Below, one piece after another: positions 17,112 to 27,400 of a stretch of DNA of 64,000 nucleotides. Where the stretch lies: positions 1-64,000 of the forward strand of contig CAJTXP010000011.1 of the NCBI GenBank assembly GCA_910583615.1, given 5' to 3'. The number at the start of each line of letters is the position of its first letter. The first letter of the stretch is position 1. The DNA is from an uncultured Lachnospiraceae bacterium. Lineage in GTDB: Bacteria; Bacillota; Clostridia; Lachnospirales; Lachnospiraceae. The translations under genes and the position numbers were made by a program. Below the pieces are notes generated by a model. That model did not search any database. It was not told the origin of the DNA and saw nothing but the letters and a program-made list of their open reading frames with translations.

Positions 17112-18818
17112 ATGGATGGAAGAAAAAAGGCACTTCCGGTCGGGATTGAATTTTTCCGGGACTTTAAATGGAAAGATTATTACTATGTGGATAAAACTGC
17201 GTTGATCGCTGAGTTCCTGAGGACGAAGGGGGCTGTGAATCTTTTCACAAGACCCCGGCGTTTTGGAAAAAGCCTGAATATGGATATGTTCCAGTCTTTT
17301 TTTGAGGTCGGGGCCGATGCGTCTTTGTTTGACGGGCTGGATATTTGCAGGGAGACAGAGCTGTGTGAGCGGCATATGGGAAAATACCCGGTTATCTCTC
17401 TCAGTCTGAAGGATGTGGAGGGCGGAGACTTTGAAACGGCGTATGACAGTTTGGGTATGCTGATCAGTGAAGAAGCGACCCGCTTTGCGTTCCTGAGAGA
17501 AAGCGATAAACTGCAGGAAGAAGATAAGAGGAAGCTGAGCCGGCTGATTGCCGGTGATTTTGAGAAACCGGCTTTTCTGTATGGAAGTCTGAGGCTGTTA
17601 AGCAGACTGCTCTGTGATCATTATGGCAGCCGGGCTGTAATTCTGATTGATGAATATGACGTGCCGATGGATAAGGCTTACAGGGACGGGTATTATACGG
17701 AGATGGTCAAATTGATGCGCTCGTTTCTCAGCCAGGCACTTAAAACGAATAAGAGCCTGGATTTTGCGGTGCTTACAGGCTGCCTGCGGATTGCGAGAGA
17801 GAGCATTTTTACAGGCTTGAACAATTTTAATGTGTTTTCAGTTTCTGATTCGGACTGCGCGGCATATTTTGGGTTTACGGATGGCGAAGTGAGGGAGATG
17901 CTTCGGTATTATGGCGTGGAGGAGCGTTTTCCGGACATGAAAGAATGGTATGACGGTTATCATTTCGGGGATGTGGATGTCTATTGTCCGTGGGACGTGA
18001 TTGTTCAGTGCAGAAAGCTCAGAAGCTCAAAGGATGCCCCGATGGAATCCCACTGGGAGAACAGCAGCAGCAACTCCATTGTCAGGGATATCCTGAACGA
18101 TGCCACGGAGGTTACGAAAGGGGAAATCGAGGCGCTGATTTCCGGCGAGGCAGTGGAGAAGGAGATTATCCCGGAGCTGACCTATACGGATCTTGACAGT
18201 GAGGATGCAGGTGTTCGTCAGACCTATCTGTGGAGCGTCCTTTATGCCACAGGGTATCTGACCGATACGAAGAAACCGGAGGGGCGGCTTCACAGGCTGG
18301 TGATTCCCAACAGGGAAGTCCGAAAAATCTATGAGGACAGGATTCGCTCATGGTTCCGTATGAAAGTAACAGGCGACACAAAACGGTGGGAATGTTTTTG
18401 CAGGGCGGTCAAAACCGGTGACGTGCAAACCGTACAGGAGCTGTTTGGTGCGTTCCTGTCAGAGTCCATCAGTATCCGGGACACGGCGGTGAAAAAAGAA
18501 AAAAAGGAAAACTTTTATCATGGCATGTTTCTGGGTCTTTTGCGGGCGGAGGGAAGCTGGATCGTAAAATCGAACGCGGAGACCGGTATGGGTTACTCCG
18601 ATATCCTGCTCATGGTACCGCAGGAGAGAATCGGTTGTATTATTGAGGTGAAATATGCGGAGAACGGTGCTTTTGACTCAGCGCTTCGAGAGGCGATGGA
18701 GCAGATCGAAACCCATGAGTATACCGAGCTGTTAAGAAGGGAAGGTATGGAGACCATTCATAAATATGGTTTGGCGTGCTGCCGGAAAACCTGTCGCCTG
18801 GCGTATGAAAAAGAATAA
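17112..18818 (+). CDS. AAA-ATPase-like / PD-(D/E)XK nuclease domain protein (DUF1703 type)
   Basis: The 568-residue protein begins with the AAA-ATPase-like domain (LPVGIEFFRDF, YYVDKT, a variant P-loop FTRPRRFGKSLNMDM near residue 50, Walker B AVILIDEYDVPMD near 180). It ends with a PD-(D/E)XK nuclease domain in which YSDILL and CIIEVKYA supply the D...E-x-K residues. The family is abundant in gut anaerobes and often multicopy; its biological role is not settled (defence or mobile DNA have been suggested). ATG 17112 has AAGGAAGGAG 7 bases upstream. It stands alone with its own promoter and is more AT-rich than its neighbours, hinting at acquisition. Confidence 0.88.
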   Translation: MDGRKKALPVGIEFFRDFKWKDYYYVDKTALIAEFLRTKGAVNLFTRPRRFGKSLNMDMFQSFFEVGADASLFDGLDICRETELCERHMGKYPVISLSLKDVEGGDFETAYDSLGMLISEEATRFAFLRESDKLQEEDKRKLSRLIAGDFEKPAFLYGSLRLLSRLLCDHYGSRAVILIDEYDVPMDKAYRDGYYTEMVKLMRSFLSQALKTNKSLDFAVLTGCLRIARESIFTGLNNFNVFSVSDSDCAAYFGFTDGEVREMLRYYGVEERFPDMKEWYDGYHFGDVDVYCPWDVIVQCRKLRSSKDAPMESHWENSSSNSIVRDILNDATEVTKGEIEALISGEAVEKEIIPELTYTDLDSEDAGVRQTYLWSVLYATGYLTDTKKPEGRLHRLVIPNREVRKIYEDRIRSWFRMKVTGDTKRWECFCRAVKTGDVQTVQELFGAFLSESISIRDTAVKKEKKENFYHGMFLGLLRAEGSWIVKSNAETGMGYSDILLMVPQERIGCIIEVKYAENGAFDSALREAMEQIETHEYTELLRREGMETIHKYGLACCRKTCRLAYEKE

Positions 18819-18851
18819 ACTGACCAAAATTCATTTTTTACCCCTGAGGTA

Positions 18852-18880
18852 TTGCGCAATCGGCCTGTTTCCTATAAAAT
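18852..18880 (+). promoter_or_regulatory. Possible promoter of glgB
   Basis: TTGCGC (18852-18857), a 17-base spacer and TAAAAT (18875-18880), 33 bases before the glgB start. Confidence 0.5.
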
Positions 18881-18913
18881 AGAAGAAAACATTCGATGAA
18901 CAGGGGGATTCCT

Positions 18914-20758
18914 ATGGATTTTCAGAAATTTCTGTCGGGCGGCGTATTTGACGCATACGAGTATTTTGGAGCGCATATGGGGAAGGACGGCGTGACCTTC
19001 CGGATCTATGCCCCGAATGCAGGGAAGGTGGAACTTCAGGGTGATTTCAACGGCTGGGTGCTGGAAGAGCTGAAGCCCGGAAAGGAGTCCGGCGTCTTTG
19101 AGTGCGTGATGCGGGGAGCGGAAGCGGGGATGTATTATAAATACTGCATTACGGACAGACAGGGGCGGAGCGTTATGCACTGCGACCCGTACGGGATGCT
19201 GATGGAGCTTCGGCCGGGCTTTGCGTCCCGGATCGTGGACCGGACTTACCGATTCCAGGACCAGGCGTGGATGAAGAAGCGGGACAAGAACTACAACCGG
19301 CCCATGAACATCTATGAGCTGCATGCGGGTTCCTGGAGAAAAAAAGAAGACAATACTTGGTATAATTACGAGGAGCTGGCGGAGGCGCTGATTCCCTATC
19401 TGAAACGGATGGGCTTTAACTACATTGAGTTTCTGCCCCTTTCGGAGCATCCGGCGGACTGCTCCTGGGGATATCAGAATACGGGCTTTTTCGCGCCGAC
19501 TTCCCGCTATGGAAGCCCCCGGCAGCTGAAGAAGCTGGTGGATACCTGCCACCAGAACGGGATCGGCGTCATCACAGATTTTGTGCCGGTGCATTTCGCT
19601 ACGGATGACTATGGCCTTCTGAACTTTGACGGGACGCCGCTCTATGAATTTCCGCACCCGGATACGGCGTACAGCGAGTGGGGAACCATGAATTTCATGC
19701 ACAGCCGGGGAGAGGTCCGGAGTTTCCTGCAGTCGGCGGCGGATTACTGGCTGACGGAATTCCATTTTGACGGGATCCGTATGGACGCCATCAGCCGCGC
19801 CATCTACTGGAACGGCGATCCGGCCAGAGGAGTCAATGAAAAAGCAGTGGAATTTCTAAGAAACATGAATGCCGGGCTTCACAAAAGGCATCCGTCGGTC
19901 ATGCTGATCGCGGAGGATTCCACGGATTTCCCGAAGGTGACCGCGCCGACGGAATACGACGGGCTGGGATTTGATTACAAGTGGGATATGGGTTTCATGA
20001 ATGATACGCTGCGCTTTTTCCAGACGGCTCCGGTGTACCGGCCCTATGATTACCACAATCTGAGCTTTTCCATGATGTATTTTTACAGCGATCTGTTTCT
20101 GCTGCCGTTTTCCCACGACGAGGTGGTTCACGGAAAGGCGACGATCATCCAGAAAATGTGGGGGGATTACGAATTCAAATTCCCGCAGGTGAAAGTGTTT
20201 TACACCTATCTCTATACCCATCCGGGCAAGAAACTGAATTTTATGGGCAATGAATTCGGACAGTTCCGGGAGTGGGATGAGAACCGCCAGCAGGACTGGG
20301 AGCTTTTGTCCTATCCGCTGCACGACGCGTTCCATCATTTCTATGAAAAACTGTCCAACCTGTATCTGTCGGAGCCTGCGCTGCACGACGGGGAATACAA
20401 TTCCGAGTGCTTCGAATGGCTGGAGGTGGATGCGGCGGATTTTGTGACTTACGCTTATGAAAGACGGGCTTCCGGCGAGACGATCCTGATGGTGATGAAC
20501 CTGTCGGACCAGTTCTGGAAGGATTTTCAGGTGGGGATTCCCTTCCTGTATGAGATGAAGGAGCTGATTCACACTGACTGGGAGATGTACGGGGGAAATA
20601 CGAAGCCGGAGGATGAGACCTGGCGGGTGGAGGACGAGCCTCACAAAGAAAGGCCGCATACCCTGTATGTGGATCTGCCGCCCTTCTGTGCGAGAATCTT
20701 TAAAGTGAAGAGTGTGAAAAAAGCTAAGAAGAAGACGAAAGCGGAAGCAGAACTTTAA
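18914..20758 (+). CDS. glgB: 1,4-alpha-glucan (glycogen) branching enzyme
   Basis: GlgB makes alpha-1,6 branches in glycogen by moving short chains. The 614-residue protein has an N-terminal CBM48-like sandwich (VELQGDFNGW) and then a GH13 barrel. RPMNIYELHAGSW, VPVHFATDDYGL, GIRMDAIS (nucleophile Asp), LIAEDSTDFP (acid Glu) and SHDEVVHGK (third Asp) are all seen. ATG 18914 has AGGGGG 8 bases upstream; ATG 18896 is less likely. The KKAKKKTKAEAEL tail is basic. Its last 35 bases overlap the end of the histidine kinase gene on the other strand. Glycogen synthase lies 8 kb away; glgC is not in the window. Confidence 0.95.
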   Translation: MDFQKFLSGGVFDAYEYFGAHMGKDGVTFRIYAPNAGKVELQGDFNGWVLEELKPGKESGVFECVMRGAEAGMYYKYCITDRQGRSVMHCDPYGMLMELRPGFASRIVDRTYRFQDQAWMKKRDKNYNRPMNIYELHAGSWRKKEDNTWYNYEELAEALIPYLKRMGFNYIEFLPLSEHPADCSWGYQNTGFFAPTSRYGSPRQLKKLVDTCHQNGIGVITDFVPVHFATDDYGLLNFDGTPLYEFPHPDTAYSEWGTMNFMHSRGEVRSFLQSAADYWLTEFHFDGIRMDAISRAIYWNGDPARGVNEKAVEFLRNMNAGLHKRHPSVMLIAEDSTDFPKVTAPTEYDGLGFDYKWDMGFMNDTLRFFQTAPVYRPYDYHNLSFSMMYFYSDLFLLPFSHDEVVHGKATIIQKMWGDYEFKFPQVKVFYTYLYTHPGKKLNFMGNEFGQFREWDENRQQDWELLSYPLHDAFHHFYEKLSNLYLSEPALHDGEYNSECFEWLEVDAADFVTYAYERRASGETILMVMNLSDQFWKDFQVGIPFLYEMKELIHTDWEMYGGNTKPEDETWRVEDEPHKERPHTLYVDLPPFCARIFKVKSVKKAKKKTKAEAEL

Positions 20759-21779
20759 AAGTACTGCCCAGATCCGGGACGCTTTCTACCTGGATGGAAC
20801 CGCCGTAAAGGGTAACGATTTTGTGGACCAGAGCAAGTCCCAGGCCGTTGCCCTTGTTTTTGTGCGAAGTATCGCCCTGATAGAATTTATCAAAAATGTG
20901 CTGCTGGATCTCCGGGGTCATGCCGGGGCCGGAGTCGCGGAATACGATGACAAACCAGGGATCTTCCGTATAGGCCGTGATGTGGATTTCGCCGCCGCAG
21001 GGAGTGAATTTGACCGCGTTGTCCAGCAGATTGTTCCAGATATGGGCGGTCAGCTCCATATTTCCGTTCCAGGTGATCCGCTCCAGCTCCGGAAAGATGC
21101 TGATGTTTTTGGCCGCCCACAGAGGTTCCATACGAAGGATGCACTGCCGGATCTGCTCGTCTGCCCGGAAGGATTCCTTTTCGCTGATAATCGCCTGATT
21201 TTCCAGACGGGACAGACTCAGGATATTGCCGGTCATCCGGGTGAGCGCCTTGGTGCTCTGGATGATGATGTTGATGTATTCATTCCGCTCCTCGTCGCTC
21301 AGCATGTCGTCCTGCAAAAGCGTCGCATAGCCGCTGATGGCAGCCAGCGGCGTCTTGAACTCATGGGAGACGTTGGAGATGAAATCGGAATGCAGCGTCT
21401 GGGTGCTGTTCAGCTCCTGGACCATCTGGTTGAAGCTGCTCCACAGATCGTACATTTCGCTTTTCGGGCCGTGGGGGGGAGGGTTCAGTTTTACCGTGTA
21501 ATCTCCTTTGGCGACTTTGTGCATGGCTTTGGACAGCTCCGTGATGGGATTGAGCACATGGTGCAGGGCAAACATGCTGATCAGCGAGCCGAACACCAGA
21601 CTGATCAGAGCCAGAAGACTGACGATGTGCAGGCTGGTCATGGGCATGGACAGCAGTCTCCATACATTAAAGCGGTTCAGCAGATGGATCATAAAGCCGA
21701 TGGATGCCATGGTAATGACCATGGTCCAGAAATAGGCGGTGACGATCCGGAACCAGATGGAATAAAAATGGCCCTTCAT
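20724..21779 (-). CDS. Sensor histidine kinase (HAMP/HisKA/HATPase)
   Basis: The 351-residue membrane kinase has TM1 (residues ~12-34), a very short external loop, TM2 (~50-73), HAMP, then HisKA with SNVSHEFKTPLAAISG (phospho-His), the N box WNNLLDNAVKF, the G1 box FRDSGPGM and the G2 box GNGLGLALVHKI. The tiny extracellular part suggests intramembrane or envelope-stress sensing. Its start overlaps the response regulator stop by 4 bases (ATGA), so the two are coupled. It probably regulates the divergently transcribed RND efflux genes. Its 3' end overlaps glgB tail to tail by 35 bases. Confidence 0.94.
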   Translation of the reverse strand: MKGHFYSIWFRIVTAYFWTMVITMASIGFMIHLLNRFNVWRLLSMPMTSLHIVSLLALISLVFGSLISMFALHHVLNPITELSKAMHKVAKGDYTVKLNPPPHGPKSEMYDLWSSFNQMVQELNSTQTLHSDFISNVSHEFKTPLAAISGYATLLQDDMLSDEERNEYINIIIQSTKALTRMTGNILSLSRLENQAIISEKESFRADEQIRQCILRMEPLWAAKNISIFPELERITWNGNMELTAHIWNNLLDNAVKFTPCGGEIHITAYTEDPWFVIVFRDSGPGMTPEIQQHIFDKFYQGDTSHKNKGNGLGLALVHKIVTLYGGSIQVESVPDLGSTFKVLLPLSSSS

Positions 21780-22450
21780 CGTTCGATCATTCCTTTATAG
21801 CCAAGCCCGCGGACGGTCTGAATCTGAAAATACGGAATCTCCCGGAACCGGTCCCGGAGCCGGTTGATATGGACGTCCACGGTACGTATATCCGTCTCCG
21901 AATCATAACCCCACAGTTCGTCCATGATCTGCTGGCGGGTAAAGGTGTGATTGGGAAAGGACAACAGCTTGTACAGAAGCTGGAACTCTTTCTGGGGGAG
22001 CACCTGGGAGCTGCCGTCGATGGTTACTGCCAGATTGATGTAGTCGAGACAGACATGGTCGAATTCCAGTTTTTTTTCAAAGATGATCCTGGAGCGGCGG
22101 AGAAGGGCTTCCACACGGAGCAGAAGCTCGTTGACGTCGATGGGTTTTACCATGTAGTCGTCGATGCCCAGCTTAAAGCCCTTCAGCTTGTCCGGAAAGG
22201 TGTCCTTTGCAGTGACCACCAGGATCGGAAGCTGGTAGCCGTTTTCCCGAAGCTCCCTGGTCAGATCGTAGCCGTCCATGCGCGGCATCATAATATCCGT
22301 GATGATCAGGTCGATATAAGTATTGTCCAATATGGCAAGGGCCTCTTCTCCGTCAAATGCGGCTGCTGTCTCATAGCCGTTCTTCGCCAGTACCCTGCAG
22401 ATCAGTTTATTCAGCGCCTGGTCGTCCTCTACTACTAAAATATGAAACAT
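21776..22450 (-). CDS. OmpR/PhoB-family response regulator
   Basis: The 224-residue regulator has an N-terminal receiver (VVEDDQ acidic pocket, phospho-Asp in LIITDIMMPRMDGYD, switch Thr in VVTAKD, Lys in VKPID). The C-terminal winged-helix DNA-binding domain includes FTRQQIMDELWGYDSETDIR and VRGLGYKG. It is the partner of the overlapping kinase and is transcribed away from the RND adaptor, whose promoter region it shares. Control of that efflux pair is inferred from this arrangement. Confidence 0.95.
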   Translation of the reverse strand: MFHILVVEDDQALNKLICRVLAKNGYETAAAFDGEEALAILDNTYIDLIITDIMMPRMDGYDLTRELRENGYQLPILVVTAKDTFPDKLKGFKLGIDDYMVKPIDVNELLLRVEALLRRSRIIFEKKLEFDHVCLDYINLAVTIDGSSQVLPQKEFQLLYKLLSFPNHTFTRQQIMDELWGYDSETDIRTVDVHINRLRDRFREIPYFQIQTVRGLGYKGMIER

Positions 22451-22645
22451 ATCATGTACCTCGATTGTGAATTTTGATTTATTTTCTGTCTGCTATCATA
22501 TAGAATGATTGTGAACGGATTGTGAAGTCATGCGCCGAAAATGAAATTTTTGCGTGAGAAAGAGTATAGGGAAAATGTCATTATGGAAGGAGGGAGATTT
22601 TTTACGAAATTTTAACAGAGAATTCAGGAAAAATATGACGGGAAA

Positions 22646-22675
22646 TTTACATTCTGTTTAAATTTATCGCATAAT
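22646..22675 (+). promoter_or_regulatory. Probable promoter of the RND efflux operon
   Basis: TTTACA (22646-22651) and CATAAT (22670-22675) with an 18-base spacer, 42 bases before the adaptor start. It lies in a 267-bp divergent region where a response-regulator operator would be expected; I could not pick out a clear direct repeat for it. Confidence 0.55.
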
Positions 22676-22717
22676 CTGAACAGGATTGAGAATGAGAATG
22701 AGGAGGAAGAACGAAGT

Positions 22718-24448
22718 ATGAACAGTAAAAAAGTTACAGCTCTGGGTCTTGCCCTGGTGCTCGGCATGTCTGCGGCGGCATGCGGAAGTACAAAAGAAGA
22801 GGCGGAAGAGCCGGAAAGCGTAGCTGTTGAAGTACAGACACCAAGGGTCGGAAGCCTTACTCTGGACAGCGCATATATTGGGACCGTCATGCCTCAGGAA
22901 CAGGTCTATGTGATCCCGAAGACATCGGGAACCGTGACGGAGACATTTTTTGAAGTGGGCGATCAGGTGCAGGCAGGAGACGTCCTGTTCAAGATAGATG
23001 ATGAGGCAGCGCAGCTTCAGATGGCAAATGCCAGAGCTGCCTATGAGACGGCTCAGGCGGGCGTCACGGCTCAGAACGGAGGCGCCAGAGACCTGCAGAA
23101 TTATCAGACCGAAGAACAGATCCGTCAGCTCAGAGAGAGCCTGTATGATACGGACGACCAGATTGATGAGATGCAGGATAAGTTGGGAGATTTGAGAGAT
23201 CAGGGAGGCGAATTGTCAAAACAAAGAGAGATGGCTCAAATGCAGCTTGAAATAGCCGAAAATGACTACTATTCTGCTAAAGACGGTTTGGAAAAAGATA
23301 TTGCTCAAAAAATGGCTGAAATAAAACAGGCTGAAGAAAATCAGATTGGAGAAGATGCTATTAGCAAACTCAAAAAAGAATTAACAGATCTGGAAAATAA
23401 TCTTGGTATGAAAATATCAACATTAAATGCGGCAAGACAAGGAGTTAGTAGTATAGATGCATTGTTATCTGGGATTGACGCTACCAAAACCCAGATCAAA
23501 TCCGGAATTGATCAGGCTGAGAATGGCCAGGACACCATCCGTGACAACCTCGCCATGGCGGAGCAGGCGTATGCGATTACGCAGGGTGAGATCTATCCCC
23601 AGTCGGATGCGGTCAGCGCGGCGCAGCTGCAGCAGGCGGCGGTGGGGATTGACTCGGCGCAGATGCAGCTGGATTTCTGCACGGTGACGGCTCCCATCAG
23701 CGGGATCGTAGAGTCGGTCAGCGTGGAGAAGAACGGCATGGCGGCAGCGGGCAATCCGGCGTACATAATTTCCAATAAAGAATCCATGACCGTTACCTTT
23801 TTTGTGGCGGAAAAAGCGAAAAACGTGCTGAACGTGGGAGACCAGATTACGGTGGAACGCAATGAGTCGGTGTATGAAGGAACGATCACGGAGATCGGAA
23901 CCATGGCCAATGCGCAGACGAAGCTTTTCCAGGTAAAGGCTTCCATTGCCGGAGCCGGGGTCGGAGAGCAGGCGCTTCCCAACGGAGTGTCGGTCAAGGT
24001 GTACGCGACAACGCAGAAGGAAGACAGTAAGCTGATTATCCCTTACGATTCGGTTTATTTTTCCGCGGGGGACGCCTATGTCTACTGTGTGGAAAACGGG
24101 CAGGTTATAAGAAAAGAAGTGACAACAGGCCTTATGAGCGATACGGAGGTGGTCATTGAGGAAGGACTTACGGAGGACAGCCAGGTTGTGAGCAACTGGT
24201 CTTCCAAACTGCGGAACGGTATCGACGCGGAAGTGGTGTCTATCAATGGAGAAGCGGTTGTGACTTCCGCACCGGAAGATACAGAGACAGAAGACGGCGG
24301 AGTACCGGAAGGCCAGGATGCGGCAGTCGGTGGAGAAGCAGCAGCCGATGAAGAAACAACGGATGCTGAAGAAACAACGGATACTGAAGAAGCGGCAGAC
24401 GGTGAAGAAGAAGCGGACAGCAAAGAAGTGACGGAGGAGGAACAGTAA
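22718..24448 (+). CDS. RND efflux periplasmic-adaptor-type lipoprotein (HlyD/MFP family)
   Basis: The 576-residue membrane-fusion protein has a lipoprotein signal peptide (LGLALVLGMSAAACGS, lipid on the Cys), a split biotinyl-lipoyl domain (VYVIPKTSGTVTETF and VTAPISGIVESVSVEKNG), a long alpha-helical hairpin between them (residues ~100-290), a beta-barrel and a membrane-proximal domain. The C-terminal 60 residues are an acidic, Thr/Glu-rich disordered tail. The hairpin tip (about 23,200-23,475) is strikingly AT-rich compared with both sides yet stays in frame: a mosaic patch. It works with the RND permease one base downstream; in Gram-positives the pair acts at the cytoplasmic membrane. Confidence 0.92.
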   Translation: MNSKKVTALGLALVLGMSAAACGSTKEEAEEPESVAVEVQTPRVGSLTLDSAYIGTVMPQEQVYVIPKTSGTVTETFFEVGDQVQAGDVLFKIDDEAAQLQMANARAAYETAQAGVTAQNGGARDLQNYQTEEQIRQLRESLYDTDDQIDEMQDKLGDLRDQGGELSKQREMAQMQLEIAENDYYSAKDGLEKDIAQKMAEIKQAEENQIGEDAISKLKKELTDLENNLGMKISTLNAARQGVSSIDALLSGIDATKTQIKSGIDQAENGQDTIRDNLAMAEQAYAITQGEIYPQSDAVSAAQLQQAAVGIDSAQMQLDFCTVTAPISGIVESVSVEKNGMAAAGNPAYIISNKESMTVTFFVAEKAKNVLNVGDQITVERNESVYEGTITEIGTMANAQTKLFQVKASIAGAGVGEQALPNGVSVKVYATTQKEDSKLIIPYDSVYFSAGDAYVYCVENGQVIRKEVTTGLMSDTEVVIEEGLTEDSQVVSNWSSKLRNGIDAEVVSINGEAVVTSAPEDTETEDGGVPEGQDAAVGGEAAADEETTDAEETTDTEEAADGEEEADSKEVTEEEQ

Positions 24449-24449
24449 T

Positions 24450-27400
24450 ATGGGTTTAACGAGACTTTCGTTAAAGAGGCCGGTTTCCACACTCCTGCTG
24501 GTACTGGCGCTGGTGGTATTCGGCTTTTCTTCGCTCCTGTCGCTGCGTCTGGAATTGATGCCGGATATGGATATGCCGATCATGATGGTCATGACCGTGT
24601 ATCCGGGGGCGGACCCGGAGTCGGTGGAGGCTCTGGTCAGCGGAGAGATCGAAGGCCAGGTGGCAAGCTTGAGCGGCGTGGATTCGGTCATGTCGTATTC
24701 GCAGGAAAACGTATCCATGGTTCTTCTGCAGTACGATTACAGCGTGGATACCAACGATGCCTACCTGGACCTGCGGGCTGCGCTGGATATTACGGCGGCG
24801 TCCCTGCCGGAAGAGTGTCAGGAACCCATGGTCATCCAGATGGATATCAACGCCATGCCCAGTATCATGTATTCGGTCAGCACGACGGATGGAAGCGATG
24901 CGTTTTCCATCGTAAATGATACGATCGTTCCGGAGCTGGAGGCGATCAGTACCGTTGCGGATGTGGAAGTATCCGGAGGACGGGAACACTATATCCGGGT
25001 ACTTCTGGATGAAGAGGCGCTGAATCAGTACGGGCTCAGCATGAGCCAGGTGGCGCAGTTTATCTCGACGACGGATTTTACGATTCCGCTGGGATCGCTG
25101 GAGCAGGGAAGCCAGTCCATCAGCGCCATCAGTACGGCGGAAAACCAGACGGTGCAGGAACTTCAGCGCATTCCCATGTTTACTTCTGCGGGGAGCATGA
25201 TTCAGCTTTCCGATGTGGCGGAGGTGAGCTGGTCCCAGAAAGATCCGGACAGCATCAGCCGGTTTAACGGAGAAGAGACGATCAGCATTTCCGTGACCAA
25301 AAATCAGACCGCCAGCACCATCGGCATGGTAAATGACGTAAAGAAGGTCATGAACCGGATGATGGAGCAGAACAGCAATCTGATGATGGACATTTCCATG
25401 GATATGTCGGAGCAGATTCTGGAGGCCGTGGGATCGGTGGCCAGCACGCTGCTTATGGGCGTAATCCTGTCCATGATTATCCTGTTCCTGTTTTTCGGGG
25501 ACTGGAAGGCCAGCCTGATCGTGGGCAGTTCCATGCCCATCTCCCTGCTGGTAACGGTGATTGTCATGGCGGTGGCGGGCTTTTCCCTGAATATGATCAC
25601 GCTGGGCGCGCTGGTGATCGCCATCGGTATGATGGTGGACAGTTCCATCGTGGTGCTGGAGAGCTGTTTCCGTTCCAAGGACCGGATGCCTGACTTTAAA
25701 GAAGCGTCCCTGCAGGGCGCCAGGGGCGTGGTCGGTTCGATCATCGCCTCCACGATTACTACGGTAGTCGTGTATCTTCCCCTTTGCCTTCAGGAAGGCT
25801 TAAGCGGACAGATCTTCGGACAGCTGGGCTATACGATCATCTTTGCCATGCTGGCATCGCTGATTTCCGCCATGACGCTGGTTCCCCTGTTCTTCAGCCT
25901 GTTTCGGCCGAAGGAGAAGAAGGAGCTGAAGATCAATCACGTTCTGGATGGCATGAGAAACGGATACGATGTCTTTGAGCGGAAGCTTTTGAATAAAAAG
26001 AAGACCAGCGTGCTTCTGGCAGTGGCACTTCTGGTGCTTTCCTTTGTCCTGGCGGGCTTTATGGACACAGAACTGATGCCGAGTATGGATGAGGGCATGG
26101 TCAGCATCAACGCCACGTTCCGTTCCGGTACAAAAGTATCGGAAGTGGACGAGCGGATGCAGAGGCTGGAGGATATGGTCACGTCCCATGAGGATGTGGA
26201 AAATTATACGCTGACGGTACAGAAGGGGTCCGCGTCCATCACGGTCAATCTGAAGGATGACCGGAAGATGTCCAGCCAGGAGGTGGCGGACCAGTGGATT
26301 GCGGAGACCAGCGATATCGTCGATGCCCAGCTGGAGATCCAGGTGAGCAGCCAGATGTCCGCCATGATGACTACGGGCGCGGCGGCCTCCATTACACTGG
26401 AATCCACGGATCTGGATGACATCAAGGAAGCGGTCAGCCTTCTGCAGGAATCTGTCTGGCACATACCGGGCGTGCTGAACGTATCCAACAGCGCGGGGGA
26501 GACGGCGACGCAGATCCGTGTGGTGGTGGATCCTCTGGATGCCATGAGCCACGGCATGACGCCGGTTCAGGTAGCGGGCGCTCTGTACAGCATGATCAGC
26601 GGAACGGAGGCCATGACGGTCACGTCCGACGGGGAGGAATACAGCGTGTATCTGGAATTCCCGGAAGGGACCTACGACGATGCCAGCAGGCTTCTGGGAG
26701 CGTCCATATCGGGCGTGCCGCTTTCGGAGATGGCGTCTCTGCAGTATACGGACTCCCAGCAGACGATTATGAAGACGGACGGAAAATATACGCTGACCAT
26801 CAACGCCACCTGCCTGTCCGACGACCAGAAGGGCATACAGGAGCAGATGGAGGACCTTGCGGAGAATACAAGGCTGCCCGGTACCGTACAGCTGGCGCAG
26901 AATTCCATGGATGAAATGATGGTCGAATCCTTTACGGCGCTTGGCAAAGCGATTGCAGCCGCCCTGTTCCTGGTATTCCTGGTCATGGCCATGCAGTTCG
27001 AGTCGCCGAAGTATTCTCTGATGGTGATGCTCAGCATCCCCTTCAGCCTGATCGGTTCCTTTGGCCTTTTGTTCCTCACGGGAGAGGCCGTCAGCATGAC
27101 CTCCCTGATGGGTATCCTGATGCTGGTGGGTATTGTGGTAAACAACGGCATCCTCTATGTGGACGGAGTGAACGAACTGCGTATGCGCATGCCTGTGGAA
27201 GACGCCCTGATACGAAGTGGGCAGACAAGGCTCCGGCCCATTCTGATGACGACGCTGACGACGGTCATCTCCATGATTCCCATGGCCATGGGCCTTGGAA
27301 GCGGTACGGAGATGATGTCCGGTATGGCCATCATCATCATCGGCGGCCTGGTGGCATCGACCCTCCTGATTCTGGTGCTGATGCCGGTATTCTACCTTCT

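Noticed and set aside
24250..24448. Repetitive GAAGAAACAACGGAT-like codons at the adaptor 3' end
   Set aside because: They encode a low-complexity acidic tail; there is no evidence for phase-variable repeats since the units are few and imperfect.
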